Shown: positions 1 to 9,404 of the stretch, in pieces
Layout of the letters: each line of letters begins with the position of its first letter
How positions within the stretch are numbered: the first letter of the stretch is position 1
Origin: an uncultured Acidobacteriota bacterium
Lineage (GTDB): Bacteria > Acidobacteriota > Terriglobia > Terriglobales > Acidobacteriaceae
Assembly: GCA_903832055.1 (NCBI GenBank)
Contig: CAILAC010000016.1
Coordinates: 744,001 to 808,000 of the forward strand
Length of the DNA: 64,000 nt
Direction: 5' to 3'
Position numbers and translations under genes: made by a program
The notes under the pieces: model-generated
Databases searched by the model: none
What the model saw: only the letters and a program-made list of their open reading frames with translations
Told to the model about the DNA's origin: nothing

Positions 1-12
1 GCTGGTGATGCG

Positions 13-672
13 TTGAAGACCTCTGACCCGACAACTACGCCCAATTTTGATGCACTCGCCCGCCCCTATCGCTGGCTCGAATACCTCACCTTTGGCCCTT
101 ACCTGCAACGCACCCGGACCTGCTTCCTCAGTGAACTCGAAACATGCCGCCGCGCGCTCGTCCTGGGCGATGGCGACGGACGATTCACCGCAGCGCTTCT
201 CCGCGCCAACCCATCCATTCATGTGCACGCCATCGACGCCAGCCCGGCCATGCTGCGCGCCCTGCAAAAATCCGCCGGGCCGCACGCTGACCGCCTCACC
301 ACCGAAGCAGCCGACCTGCGCCAGTGGAGTCCCCGCGCAGGGACCCACTACGACCTGGTAGCCACCCACTTTTTCCTCGATTGCCTTACCACCCCGGAAA
401 TAGCAGTCCTTGCCGCGCGCCTAAGCCCCGCGCTCGCACCCCAGGCACGTTGGGTGGTGTCAGATTTCGCCATCCCGGCAACGAAATTCGGCGCACTCGT
501 CGCCGCACCGCTCGTCGCAGCTCTCTATCGCGCCTTCAGCATCCTCACCCATCTCCGGGTGAGGCAACTCCCCAATCACCGCGCCGCCCTCGAATCCTCC
601 GGCTGGGCGATGGAATCCGAAAAGAAGCACCTCGGCGGGCTGCTGCTCAGCCAACTCTGGCATCGGCGCTGA
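13..672 (+). CDS. SAM-dependent methyltransferase (class I)
   Basis: A 219-residue protein with a Rossmann-type methyltransferase core. The glycine-rich SAM loop VLGDGDGRFTAALL lies near residues 50-63, followed by the acidic motif HAIDASPAML that would hold the SAM ribose. The substrate cannot be read from sequence. The frame opens with TTG at 13, and this overlaps a TGA at 14-16 that closes another frame (codons CTG GTG ATG CGT), so an upstream gene probably ends here and is translationally coupled. An in-frame start outside the window cannot be tested. The protein ends convergently with the flavoprotein gene, with a bidirectional hairpin between them. It could modify a small molecule or a quinone; only the fold is confident. 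Confidence 0.8.
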   Translation: MKTSDPTTTPNFDALARPYRWLEYLTFGPYLQRTRTCFLSELETCRRALVLGDGDGRFTAALLRANPSIHVHAIDASPAMLRALQKSAGPHADRLTTEAADLRQWSPRAGTHYDLVATHFFLDCLTTPEIAVLAARLSPALAPQARWVVSDFAIPATKFGALVAAPLVAALYRAFSILTHLRVRQLPNHRAALESSGWAMESEKKHLGGLLLSQLWHRR

Positions 673-712
673 AACGCAGCCAAGTCGTTTGGCACCCGGA
701 CTCTCCCCAGAC

Positions 713-761
713 AAAAAAGGCCAGCACCCGAGAGAACTTCTCCCCGGCACCAGCCTTTTTT
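713..761. terminator. Bidirectional intrinsic terminator
   Basis: The arms AAAAAAGGC (713-721) and GCCTTTTTT (753-761) form a stem with A and T runs at its outer ends, between the convergent methyltransferase and flavoprotein genes. It would end transcription from both directions. Confidence 0.7.
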
Positions 762-775
762 CATCTCAGAAATCC

Positions 776-2056
776 CTACCGCGAAACCGTCTCCAGCTCC
801 CGCTCAGGCTCCGGCGTATAACCGCCCGCAACCGTCAACTTGGGCTGCAAAGCCACCCGCTTCGGGTCGCGCTTTGCCACACGCCCCAGATGCGCGGAGA
901 GCCGCTTCGCCGTAAACTTGGCCCCGCAGGCAAACCGGCACATCGGCCCAAAGTTGTTGGCCGAGGCCAGCCCGGTCATGTGCAGCCCCGGAACTGAAGA
1001 CTCGAAGTTTGAATCCAAATCAGGCGTCGCTGCCGCCGTGCGCACCTTGTCGGCAAGCTTCGCGTCGAGAAACTTCAGCGACTTGAGGAATGGCTGGAAG
1101 CCGGTACCCGCCACCACATGGTCCGTCAGCATCTCGCGCGTGGAACCGTTGGCGTCGGTATACCGCACCCGCACCTTCGACCCCGCTTCGGTGACTTCCT
1201 GCAGTTCGCAGCCCAGGTGTGGCGTCACGTGACCCTCAAAGCCGTCGCGCGAAAACCATCCCGGCGCAGGCCCCAGATGCCGCTTGACCACCCGGTGCCG
1301 CAGCTTTTCAGGCATTGCGTGAAACACCAGCGGCAAATCCACCGCCATCTTTGACCGCCAACCCAGCCCGATCACCGAGCGCGGGTTCGCAATCCTGTCC
1401 AGCAGGGGACGAAAATCCGGCGACCGGTCATGAAAGCTGATCTTGCTGGCGCGCGCCATCAGTTCCGTTTCGGCACCATCTTCATTCAGCGCGACCGACG
1501 CGTTGACCGCCGACGCACCGCCACCAATTACCAGTACATGCTTGCCTCGAAACTTGAGGAAGTCGCTATGGTGAAACGTGTGGCTCACCGCCTCACGAGA
1601 CAGCCCCGAAAGCACCTTGGGCAGATATGGAAAGTGGCTGATGCCGACCGCCAGCACAACCCGGCGAGCCTTTACCAGTTCGCCCTCAGCCGTCTCCAGC
1701 TCAAAGCCACCAGGAATCTGGCTGACCCGCACAATCATCGTCTGCTCAAGCTGCGGCACCAGGCGCCGCTGAAACTCCATCCCGTAGTCCACAAAAGTCG
1801 TTCGCTTCACCGGCGGACATACCGGCGCATACGGCACCCCGTACTCAGCACAGTAATCCTCAAGACGATAGCCATCACCCGGCGCATACAGATCAGAGGC
1901 AAAGCCATCCGACTTCAAAAACATGCGCGGCGGCATGTGCTTGTCCCAGGCCTCCATGCACGGACCAAAAACACGGAAATCAACTCCAAGAGGGTTGAGG
2001 TGAGCAGCCAATGAAAGGGCATAAGGCCCGGAACCCACAATCGCAACAGAAATCAT
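776..2056 (-). CDS. FAD/NAD(P)-dependent monooxygenase-like oxidoreductase
   Basis: A 426-residue flavoprotein. An N-terminal FAD-binding motif GSGPYALSLAAHL (residues 8-20) and a second dinucleotide motif GGGASAVNAS (about 178-187) give the two-Rossmann layout of class B flavin monooxygenases and lysine/ornithine N-hydroxylase relatives. An AGTGF element near residue 320 matches the ATG-type motif that links FAD and NADPH domains. It is predicted to use NAD(P)H and FAD to oxidise a small molecule; the substrate is unknown and no siderophore genes are nearby. No signal peptide is seen, so it is cytoplasmic. It is transcribed alone and converges on the methyltransferase gene. Confidence 0.8.
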   Translation of the reverse strand: MISVAIVGSGPYALSLAAHLNPLGVDFRVFGPCMEAWDKHMPPRMFLKSDGFASDLYAPGDGYRLEDYCAEYGVPYAPVCPPVKRTTFVDYGMEFQRRLVPQLEQTMIVRVSQIPGGFELETAEGELVKARRVVLAVGISHFPYLPKVLSGLSREAVSHTFHHSDFLKFRGKHVLVIGGGASAVNASVALNEDGAETELMARASKISFHDRSPDFRPLLDRIANPRSVIGLGWRSKMAVDLPLVFHAMPEKLRHRVVKRHLGPAPGWFSRDGFEGHVTPHLGCELQEVTEAGSKVRVRYTDANGSTREMLTDHVVAGTGFQPFLKSLKFLDAKLADKVRTAAATPDLDSNFESSVPGLHMTGLASANNFGPMCRFACGAKFTAKRLSAHLGRVAKRDPKRVALQPKLTVAGGYTPEPERELETVSR

Positions 2057-2383
2057 CGTTGTTTCTTCCCCTACTGTAGATAACTATCGTTCAAATACCG
2101 TCATTTGCTCTACAACATTTGATGTATCTGGTTTCACATTCTTGCCAAGACTTCAAAATCAATGCCTTTATTTTGCAACAAATGCCATTCAATGCCCTCT
2201 TTCGGTCCATCGACAAACGGCGAAACGAAAGAATCCAGATTGAAAACGCACCCTCGGGAATCTGTGCGACCTGGAATGATGTAGCTGAAATTCATCTATC
2301 AACGAGCTGGCCTTAAGGCAGACTTAATCCACGGACGGTACCGTAGTGGGGAAACGGATTCAATTTACCCAAGGACCCTCAAC
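2057..2383. other. Intergenic region between divergent genes
   Basis: A relatively A/T-rich 327-bp stretch between the divergently transcribed flavoprotein and propeller genes, so it should carry promoters for both. A 65-codon open frame at 2119-2316 has no ribosome-binding site or recognisable product and is not called as a gene. No strong hairpin was seen. Confidence 0.5.
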
Positions 2384-3430
2384 ATGCGTACCATTCAATG
2401 CCTCTCCTTCGCTGCTGCGCTTCTCGCCGTTCCGGCCGTTCTGGCCACGACCGCAACCGCCCAGCCAACCACGCAATGGCACGTCGTGAAAAGCCTCCCC
2501 ATTGGCGGCGTCGGCGGCATGGACTACCTCACCGTCGACCCCGCCACCCACCTGCTCTACGTCCCCCGCACCACCCATACCCTGGTCATTGATTCAGCCT
2601 CCGGCAAGGTCGTCGCCGACATTCCCGGGCAGAAAAACGCCCACGGCGTCGCCCTCGCCCCCAAATCAGGTCGCGGATTCATCTCAGACGGTGGCGGCTC
2701 CGGCGCTGTCACAATCTTTGACCTGAAGACCAACGCAACCCTCGGCACCCTCACCGCCGTGCCAGACACCGACGGCATCGCCTATGACGACTTCACCGGA
2801 CTCATCCTATCCGTCGCCGGCGACAGCGGCGTGCTCATGACCATCGACCCCGCCATCGACCCCAAAAGCGGCAAGATCGAAACCCCCATCCAGCTCGGCG
2901 GCGCTCCTGAGTTCTTCGCCTCGGATGGCGCTGGCAAGGTCTTCATCAATCTTGAAGACAAAAACGAAGTTGTCGCCGTCGATCTCAAAGCCCGCAAAGT
3001 CATTGCCCGCTGGCCCGTCGCCCCCGGCGGAGCACCCGTTGGCATGTCCATTGACCGGGCAAAACATCAGATCTTCATCGGTTGCCGCAAACCACAGAAG
3101 ATGATCGTCATGAGCACCGACACGGGCAAGGTCCTTGCCGATCTCCCCATCGGCATGGGCGTCGATGCCACCGTTACCCACAAGGGTCAGTCGCTGGCCA
3201 GCTGCGGTGACGGCACCCTCGCCATCATCGCCGAAACCGCGCCCGGAAAATTCACCACCGTACAAACCCTCAAGACCGCGCTCGGTGCCAAAACCATGGG
3301 CCTCGACCTCTCCACCAACACCCTCTACATGCCGACCGCCGAGTTTGGCCCGCCCAAGCCGGGCGCAACCCGCGGCGCTGCCATCCCCGGCAGCTTCAAG
3401 ATAGTTGTCGTCGCGCCTGACGCCAAATAA
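2384..3430 (+). CDS. Exported YncE-family beta-propeller protein
   Basis: A 348-residue protein with a cleavable signal peptide (hydrophobic residues 7-25, ending TATAQ) and repeated propeller blades of the YVTN/YncE type, such as DPATHLLYVPRTTHTLVID, VDLKARKVIARWPV and MSTDTGKVLADLPIGMG. Such proteins fold as seven-bladed propellers in the periplasm; some bind DNA, others act as scaffolds, and no catalytic residues are evident. It stands alone, divergent from the flavoprotein gene and followed by a long hairpin. Confidence 0.8.
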   Translation: MRTIQCLSFAAALLAVPAVLATTATAQPTTQWHVVKSLPIGGVGGMDYLTVDPATHLLYVPRTTHTLVIDSASGKVVADIPGQKNAHGVALAPKSGRGFISDGGGSGAVTIFDLKTNATLGTLTAVPDTDGIAYDDFTGLILSVAGDSGVLMTIDPAIDPKSGKIETPIQLGGAPEFFASDGAGKVFINLEDKNEVVAVDLKARKVIARWPVAPGGAPVGMSIDRAKHQIFIGCRKPQKMIVMSTDTGKVLADLPIGMGVDATVTHKGQSLASCGDGTLAIIAETAPGKFTTVQTLKTALGAKTMGLDLSTNTLYMPTAEFGPPKPGATRGAAIPGSFKIVVVAPDAK

Positions 3431-3451
3431 GCTCTGCCCGGGCAACATCAT

Positions 3452-3493
3452 TCCGGTTTATCGCACCCCTGCAGAACGGTGCGGTAAACCGGA
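3452..3493 (+). terminator. Long hairpin downstream of the YncE-like gene
   Basis: A 16-bp stem (arms 3452-3467 and 3478-3493, one wobble or mismatch) with a 10-nt loop starts 22 bp after the stop codon. It lacks a clean T-run, so it may be a 3-prime stabilising hairpin or a weak terminator. Confidence 0.5.
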
Positions 3494-3666
3494 AGACTCC
3501 ACCATCTTTCCAATCCCCATGGCCCTCCGTAATTCCCTTGACGCAACCCCCTCCCCTGCCTCAAAGTCAATGTCGCAATCGCCTGCGCAATAGAGCCTTC
3601 CCGTAAATTTCAAACAAAGCGCACTCCCCAGGCGCTTCACCCGTCCTGCTTCAAGAGGAGACCCTC

Positions 3667-4092
3667 ATGGAACCGTCTATCCACCACCTCAATCATGTCA
3701 ATTACTGGGCCATTTTCGCCTGTGCCTTCCTGCAGTGGATGCTCGGGGCCGCCTGGTACTCCCCAGCGCTTTTCTCCAAAATTTGGATGAAGGAACTCGG
3801 CATCACCCCAGACCCATCCAAGAGAAACAGCATGATCTTCGGCATGGTCTCTTCGCTCGTCGGAGACATCTTCCTCTCCTTCGTCCTCTGGCACATGGTC
3901 ATGTGGGCCAACGCAGGCAGTTTTGCCTTTGGCACGTTTGTCGGATTCCTCTGCTGGTTCGGCTTTTTCGTCGCCCCCAACTTTGCCCAGGGCATCTACG
4001 AGGGCCGCTCCTTCAAGGTCTTTGCCATCAACAACGGATATTGGCTCATCGGCCTGCTCGCCAGCGGCGGCATCCTCGCCGTCTGGCGATAA
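3667..4092 (+). CDS. DUF1761-family membrane protein
   Basis: A 141-residue integral membrane protein with about four hydrophobic segments. Its beginning, HVNYWAIFACAFLQWMLGAAWYSP, with the aromatic/Trp-Tyr-Ser-Pro pattern after helix one and a following W.KELGI segment, is characteristic of DUF1761. Family function is unknown. The start is supported by AAGAGGAG about 8 bp upstream. It is preceded by 230 bp without a gene and followed about 90 bp later by the glycosidase gene; no operon is obvious. Confidence 0.8.
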   Translation: MEPSIHHLNHVNYWAIFACAFLQWMLGAAWYSPALFSKIWMKELGITPDPSKRNSMIFGMVSSLVGDIFLSFVLWHMVMWANAGSFAFGTFVGFLCWFGFFVAPNFAQGIYEGRSFKVFAINNGYWLIGLLASGGILAVWR

Positions 4093-4185
4093 CCTGGCGT
4101 TCTTCACGGAGGTGCGCCCCACGCGCCTCCGGCCCTAATGCCGCCAGTACCCAAAACCAGCAGAAATGCTCTACACTGACGGCCC

Positions 4186-6834
4186 ATGAAGAATTTCGGC
4201 CTCGCCCTCATCCTCCTTGCCGCGCCCCTCGCCGCCTCCGCCCAAATCCCCGCTTTTCCGATGACAGACTCAGGCCTCGTCATCACCCGCCCCACCCAGC
4301 CCCTGCAGCCCTTCACCGTCGCCGGCCCCCGCGGAGTTCTCGTCGGCTCCCAGGACGGGCAGTTTGAATCCTGGGTGCTGCCCGTCAAGCTGCTCTCGCA
4401 CCTCACCATCGAGGCCAGCCTCCAGGGCTACTCCGTCCCCATCGAGGTCAATCCGCAATCCGCCAATATCGAGGTCCGCCCCGACCGCACCATCATTACC
4501 TACAGCCACATCGGCTTTACCATCCGCCAGATCATGTTTTCGCCGGAAAACTCCGGCACGGCTCCGAGTACCGGCCCCGTCGTCCTCTTCCAGTTCGACG
4601 CCCCCCGCGCCCTCGACCTCACCTTCCGCTTCACCCCGGAGATGCGCTGGATGTGGCCCAAACGCAACGACGGCATCCCCGGCGCAGAATGGGTAGCGGC
4701 TTCCGGCGGCTACTACACGCTCCACATGGATTACCTCGACCTCGCCGGTGCCGTCACCATCCCCACCGCCACCCCCGGCATCCTCGCCCCCTACCAGGAG
4801 CGCCCCCAGGTCCACCCCCTCGAACTCCACCTCCACTACGACCCCGCCCGCGACGGTAACAAGTTTTTCCCGCTCCTGATGGCCGTCGGCACCACCAAGG
4901 AAGCCGCTTCAAACGCTGCCCTCGGCCAGCAACTCCAGCAGCTAAACACCAGCATCCCCGCGCTCTACGCCAGCCACGCCGAACACTACAAAAAGCTTCT
5001 CGCCGACGCGACCAGCATCGAAACCCCCGACAAGGCCCTCAACCAGGCCTTCCAATGGGGCGTCGTTTCGATTGAACAATTGAAGGCACACGAATTCGCG
5101 TCGAATCAGGACGCGCTCGTCGCCGGCTACTACTCGAGCGGTGACTCCGCCCGCCCCGGCTTCGGCTGGTTCTTTGGCCGCGACGCCCTCTACACCCTCT
5201 ACGCCGTCAACGGCTTCGGCGACTTTGCACTCTCTCGACAGGAGCTTGAATTCCTCGTCAGCCGCCAGCGCGCCGACGGCAAGATCATGCACGAATTTTC
5301 CCAGACCGCCGCCGACGCCCCTGATTCTCGCAACCCGGTGGACTGGAAGCAGTTCCCCTACATGTACGCCGCTGCGGACGCCACGCCGCTCTTCCTCATG
5401 GCCATCCGCGACTACTACCGCGCCAGCGGCGATCTGGCCTTCCTTCAGAAAAACCGCGAAGCCATCGAAAAAGCCTGGGCCTTTGAAACCGACCCCGCCC
5501 ACGACACCGACCACGACGGCATCTACGACAACTCGCAAGGCACCGGCTGGGTGGAAAGCTGGCCCCACGGCGCAATGCCCCACCAGGAGGTCTACCTCGC
5601 CCTCCTCGACGAGCAGGCCAGCCGGGCATATGCCGACTTAGCCACCGCCCTTGGAAGCAAGGACAACTCCACGGCAGCCTCCACCCGCGCCCAAAAAATC
5701 GCCTCGACCATTGAGCAGGAGTACTACGACAAGGAAAAAGGCTGCTACACCTTCAGCCATAACCTACCCAACGACCCCAACGGCGAAACCGACAAATCCA
5801 CCACCGTCTACCCCGCCATCGCGTACTGGGACGAAGGCTCACCGCTCGCTCACCCCGAGGCCTGCCTCACCCAGTTCGCAAGCCCTGCACTAGCCACCGA
5901 CTGGGGCCTGCGCGACGTCGCCAATACCGAACCGTTTTACGACGGCATGAGCTACCACCAGGGCTCGGTCTGGCCGCTTTTCACCGGCTGGGCGGCGCTG
6001 GCCGAATACCGAGGCAACCAACCCCTTGCCGGCGAACAGATGCTCATGCAAAACGTCGACCTCACCCTCGCCCAGGACCCCGGTGCCGTCACCGAACTCC
6101 TCTCCGGCGACTACTTCGTCCCCTTCGGCCGCAGCACCAGCCACCAACTCTGGTCCAGCGCCATGGTCCTGACGCCGACCCTGCGCGGGCTCTTCGGCAT
6201 CAGCCTCGACGCCGCCAACAACACCATCACCGTCAACCCCCACCTGCCCGCCAACTGGGACTACGGAGTTGTGCGGCACCTTCACTTGGGCGATCAGGAC
6301 CTGGCCGTTTCTTTCAAGCGCGAACGGGGCGGACTCATCGCGGTTGCAGTTCGCGATACCGATTTCATTCACGTTCCGACCAACGATGTCCCATCCGTGA
6401 AGGATGTTGGCAAACCTTTGAACATCCGATTTCAGAGCGACGTGCAGGGCGCAAAGCTCATCAGTAATTCGAAGGGAAGTTTCTCCAAGCTTTACATCCC
6501 TCTGCCACCCATCGAAATAGTAATTCCCGGCCATACGCTACCCACTCCGGGCTCGCGCTCCGCTCAGATCAAGATTCTCTCCACCAAGTACGAGAAGAAT
6601 CAGCTAACCGTCTCTGTCGCGGGTCCGGCAGAATCAACCTCCACCCTTCTCCTCGAGCCAGAGCAAGTGGTTTCCAAATTGCGACTTGACCAACTCTCCC
6701 AGAAAAGCGGCAGTGCAAGCCTGTCGGTCGCCGGTCCGCATCATGAACCGATGCTCGTAGAACCAATGAAACTCGACCTCCACTTCCCCAAAGGCCAGGG
6801 CTGGCAAACCCTCGAATTCACCCTAACCTGGTAA
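4186..6834 (+). CDS. Exported six-hairpin glycosidase (amylo-alpha-1,6-glucosidase/GDE-like)
   Basis: An 882-residue secreted protein: signal peptide (residues 1-19, ending AASAQ), a beta-sandwich N-terminal region, an (alpha/alpha)6-barrel spanning roughly residues 270-680, and a beta-rich C-terminal tail. Within the barrel are FGWFFGRDALYTLYAVNGF (near 326), GTGWVESWPHG (near 450) and YHQGSVWPLFTGW (near 588), patterns of glycogen-debranching-like and GH63/GH15-clan hydrolases. The exact linkage cleaved cannot be assigned; alpha-glucan or oligosaccharide debranching is the best guess. Codons are strongly C-ending, matching the local strand bias. It is transcribed on its own, with other secreted glycosidases nearby. 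Confidence 0.75.
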   Translation: MKNFGLALILLAAPLAASAQIPAFPMTDSGLVITRPTQPLQPFTVAGPRGVLVGSQDGQFESWVLPVKLLSHLTIEASLQGYSVPIEVNPQSANIEVRPDRTIITYSHIGFTIRQIMFSPENSGTAPSTGPVVLFQFDAPRALDLTFRFTPEMRWMWPKRNDGIPGAEWVAASGGYYTLHMDYLDLAGAVTIPTATPGILAPYQERPQVHPLELHLHYDPARDGNKFFPLLMAVGTTKEAASNAALGQQLQQLNTSIPALYASHAEHYKKLLADATSIETPDKALNQAFQWGVVSIEQLKAHEFASNQDALVAGYYSSGDSARPGFGWFFGRDALYTLYAVNGFGDFALSRQELEFLVSRQRADGKIMHEFSQTAADAPDSRNPVDWKQFPYMYAAADATPLFLMAIRDYYRASGDLAFLQKNREAIEKAWAFETDPAHDTDHDGIYDNSQGTGWVESWPHGAMPHQEVYLALLDEQASRAYADLATALGSKDNSTAASTRAQKIASTIEQEYYDKEKGCYTFSHNLPNDPNGETDKSTTVYPAIAYWDEGSPLAHPEACLTQFASPALATDWGLRDVANTEPFYDGMSYHQGSVWPLFTGWAALAEYRGNQPLAGEQMLMQNVDLTLAQDPGAVTELLSGDYFVPFGRSTSHQLWSSAMVLTPTLRGLFGISLDAANNTITVNPHLPANWDYGVVRHLHLGDQDLAVSFKRERGGLIAVAVRDTDFIHVPTNDVPSVKDVGKPLNIRFQSDVQGAKLISNSKGSFSKLYIPLPPIEIVIPGHTLPTPGSRSAQIKILSTKYEKNQLTVSVAGPAESTSTLLLEPEQVVSKLRLDQLSQKSGSASLSVAGPHHEPMLVEPMKLDLHFPKGQGWQTLEFTLTW

Positions 6835-6861
6835 CCCACAACCCCATCACCACGAATGATC

Positions 6862-6938
6862 TGTCATCCTGAGCAAAGCGAAGGAACCGGGCCTTTGCCC
6901 TTGCCTTTCTTGCTGTCATTCCCGAAGGGAATCTGCTT
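6862..6938 (+). repeat. Composite REP-like repeat, forward copy
   Basis: Two blocks joined by a pyrimidine-rich spacer. A TGTCATCCTGAGC...GCGAAGGAACC block starts at 6862. A palindromic block TGTCATTCCCGAAGGGAATC starts at 6914 and is followed by CTGCT. The same composite occurs in inverse orientation at 58250-58390, and the palindrome alone recurs at 29.2 kb and 57.8 kb. A GTGTGAAG-type tract (on the opposite strand) follows, as it does beside the degenerate copy at 43.85 kb. Confidence 0.8.
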
Positions 6939-7007
6939 CTGCACTTCACACTTCACACTCATCTCGCGCCCTGCGCTAAACTGGTCCTCTAAAAAAAGAG
7001 GACCACC

Positions 7008-7664
7008 ATGCCCCCAAAATCCGCGTCCAGCTTCGACCCCAAAGTAGACCTCTACCTCGCCAACGCCCGCCCCTTCGCCCAGCCCATCCTCTTCCATCTC
7101 CGCGAGCTCATCCACAAGGCCTGCCCCACCATCGTCGAAACCATCAAGTGGTCCCGCCCGTTCTTCGAATACAAGGGCCACATCGTCTGCAATATCTCCG
7201 CCTTCACAGCACATTGCAGCGTCGGCTTCTGGGGCGAGGAGATTGGTGCCGTCCTGCGCGCAGCCGGCGCGGTCAAGGAAGAAGGCATGGGGACCCTCGG
7301 CCGCATCACCTCGCTCGAAACCCTGCCCCCCGACAAGCAAATGCTTACCTGGCTCAAGCAGGCCATCGCCTTCATCGACAGCGGCAACTACACCAGCCCC
7401 ATCGCCGCCCGCCAGAAAGTCGTAAAGTCCTCAAAGGAAGGCCCCGCACCGAGTCTCGCAATCCCCGAAGCCTTCGCCCAGGCCCTCAAAGCCAGCAAAC
7501 CCGCCGCCAAGGTCTTCAAGGAATTCAGCCCAAGCTGCCAGCGCGAATACATCGACTGGATCGCCGAAGCCAAGCGCCCCGAAACCCGCGACAAGCGCAT
7601 GACCCAGGCCATTGAATGGATTGCCGAAGGCAAGCAGCGCAACTGGAAATACCAGAATTGCTAA
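7008..7664 (+). CDS. YdeI/OmdA-type protein with DUF1801 domain
   Basis: A 218-residue cytoplasmic protein. Residues 1-125 look like DUF1801 (P..ILFHLRELIHKACP near residue 25, then KWSRPFFEYKGHIVCNISAF). The C-terminal part, with FKEFSPSCQREYIDWIAEAKRPETRDKR, is the OmdA/YdeI signature described for bacteriocin-protection/OmpD-associated proteins. The molecular role is not established. The gene follows a REP-like repeat, has no operon partner, and ends about 130 bp before the GH39 gene. Confidence 0.8.
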   Translation: MPPKSASSFDPKVDLYLANARPFAQPILFHLRELIHKACPTIVETIKWSRPFFEYKGHIVCNISAFTAHCSVGFWGEEIGAVLRAAGAVKEEGMGTLGRITSLETLPPDKQMLTWLKQAIAFIDSGNYTSPIAARQKVVKSSKEGPAPSLAIPEAFAQALKASKPAAKVFKEFSPSCQREYIDWIAEAKRPETRDKRMTQAIEWIAEGKQRNWKYQNC

Positions 7665-7796
7665 TCCGGTTCCTGCCCCAGTTCCTGCACTAGTTCCCGG
7701 TGACCTGACAACTCTGCCTGCATCTTGCAGGCCGCCCCGCATTACCTGTTATCCTTTCGTCGTCCGCAATAAAGCGATTTATTCAATAGGAGCACC

Positions 7797-9356
7797 ATGT
7801 ACAAAGTCCTGGCAGCAATCCTACTCACCGCCCTGATTGGGCATGCCCAGACCCGCCAGATTACCGCCGACGCAGGCAAGATCCAGGGCCCCCATAGCCA
7901 GACCCCACTCATGACTGTCGGCGCAGGCCGCGCCAATGAGGGGCTGCGTGCTGACTGGCAGCAGCAGCTTGCCCTCGTCCAAAACGAGATCGGCTTCCGC
8001 TACCTGCGCTTTCACGGCCTTCTCCACGACGATATGGGCGTCTACACGGAAAACTCCAACGGCGATCCCAGCTATAACTTCCAGTATGTTGATGCGCTTT
8101 ACGATGCCCTGCTCGCACAGCATATCCGCCCCTTCGTCGAGCTGGGCTTCATGCCGGCCAAGCTCGCCAGCGGCGACAAAACCGTCTTCTGGTGGAAGGG
8201 CAACGTCACGCCCCCCAGGGACATGTCCAGGTGGAACGGGCTGATTACCGCGCTCATCCAGCACTGGCAGCAACGCTACGGCACCGAAGAGATCAGCAAG
8301 TGGTACTACGAAGTCTGGAACGAGCCCGACCTCTCCTACTTCTGGTCTGGCACCGAAGAACAGTACCGCGACCTCTACCGCAACACCGCCCAGACCATCA
8401 AAGCCGCCTGCTCCACCTGCCGCGTCGGCGGCCCCGCCTCAGCCATGGGCAAAATCGACTCTGCCTGGCTGGCCTTCATCGCCAAAGAACACATCCCCGC
8501 TGACTTCCTTTCCACACACACCTACGGCGTCACCGCCGGAGCCTTTGACTCAGACGGGCATGCCGGCACCGACCTCGACCCTAGCCCCGCCGCCATCATC
8601 GGCCGCGTCCAGGACAGCCACGACATCATTGCGCACTCTGCCACACCCAACCTGGAACTCCACTACACCGAGTGGTCCACCGCCTACACCCCTACCGACC
8701 CAATCCACGACCAGTACATTTCGGCCGCATTCATTCTGCAAAAGCTGCGCGAGACCAGCCCGCTGGCCAAATCCATGTCCTACTGGACTTTCACCGATAT
8801 CTTCGAAGAAAATGGCCCCCGCTTCACCCCGTTTCACGGCGGCTTCGGATTGCTGAACTACCAGGGCATCCGTAAACCGAGCTACTTTGCCTATAGATTC
8901 CTCGGCCAACTCGGCACTGATGACCTGGCTACGAGCGACGCGCAAAGCTGGATTACTGCCGCCAAAGACAAATCAGGCAAAACCACCTACGCAGCCCTCT
9001 TCTGGGACTACACCGCCATCGCCCCGCCGTCCCCGGAAACCGATCAGATCTTCTATAAAAGGGAGCAGCCCGCCAAACCCGCCGCTCCCGTTCAACTAAC
9101 CCTGACCAATCTGCCCAACGGCCACTATCAGCTCAGCATCTATCGCACGGGCTACCAGCAGAACGACGCCTACACCGCCTACCTGCACATGGGCAGCCCG
9201 AGCCAGCTGACCCGCGATCAGGTCGCAAAACTGCAGCAGGCAGCCAGCGGCAAACCGGCGGAGTCCCGCGACCTCATCATCCGCGACCACCAATTCCAGT
9301 CCACTTTCCCGATGCTCCAAAACGATACCGTCCTGGTCACCCTCGCTCCCAAATAG
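7797..9356 (+). CDS. Exported GH39 glycosidase (beta-xylosidase-like)
   Basis: A 519-residue secreted enzyme with a short signal peptide (residues 1-17, ending IGHAQ) and a TIM barrel. The acid/base glutamate lies in YYEVWNEPDLSYFW near residue 175 and the probable nucleophile glutamate in HYTEWSTAY near residue 291, the spacing expected for GH39 retaining enzymes. A beta-sandwich follows to the end. Known GH39 members hydrolyse beta-xylosides or alpha-L-iduronides; in a soil saprophyte a xylan-type substrate is likelier. It is a single gene with a hairpin terminator. Confidence 0.8.
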   Translation: MYKVLAAILLTALIGHAQTRQITADAGKIQGPHSQTPLMTVGAGRANEGLRADWQQQLALVQNEIGFRYLRFHGLLHDDMGVYTENSNGDPSYNFQYVDALYDALLAQHIRPFVELGFMPAKLASGDKTVFWWKGNVTPPRDMSRWNGLITALIQHWQQRYGTEEISKWYYEVWNEPDLSYFWSGTEEQYRDLYRNTAQTIKAACSTCRVGGPASAMGKIDSAWLAFIAKEHIPADFLSTHTYGVTAGAFDSDGHAGTDLDPSPAAIIGRVQDSHDIIAHSATPNLELHYTEWSTAYTPTDPIHDQYISAAFILQKLRETSPLAKSMSYWTFTDIFEENGPRFTPFHGGFGLLNYQGIRKPSYFAYRFLGQLGTDDLATSDAQSWITAAKDKSGKTTYAALFWDYTAIAPPSPETDQIFYKREQPAKPAAPVQLTLTNLPNGHYQLSIYRTGYQQNDAYTAYLHMGSPSQLTRDQVAKLQQAASGKPAESRDLIIRDHQFQSTFPMLQNDTVLVTLAPK

Positions 9357-9359
9357 AAA

Positions 9360-9379
9360 TGCCCGGCAAGCGCCGGGCA
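9360..9379 (+). terminator. Intrinsic terminator after the GH39 gene
   Basis: The hairpin TGCCCGGC-AAGC-GCCGGGCA starts 3 bp after the stop codon, and a T-rich stretch (ATTCTTTTT) follows about 12 bp later. It also separates the convergent thioredoxin gene. Confidence 0.6.
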
Positions 9380-9404
9380 AGCTTCACCGCATTCTTTTTG
9401 CGCA

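Noticed and set aside
2119-2316. A 65-codon open frame upstream of the propeller gene
   Set aside because: No ribosome-binding site, no recognisable sequence, and it lies in a divergent promoter region.
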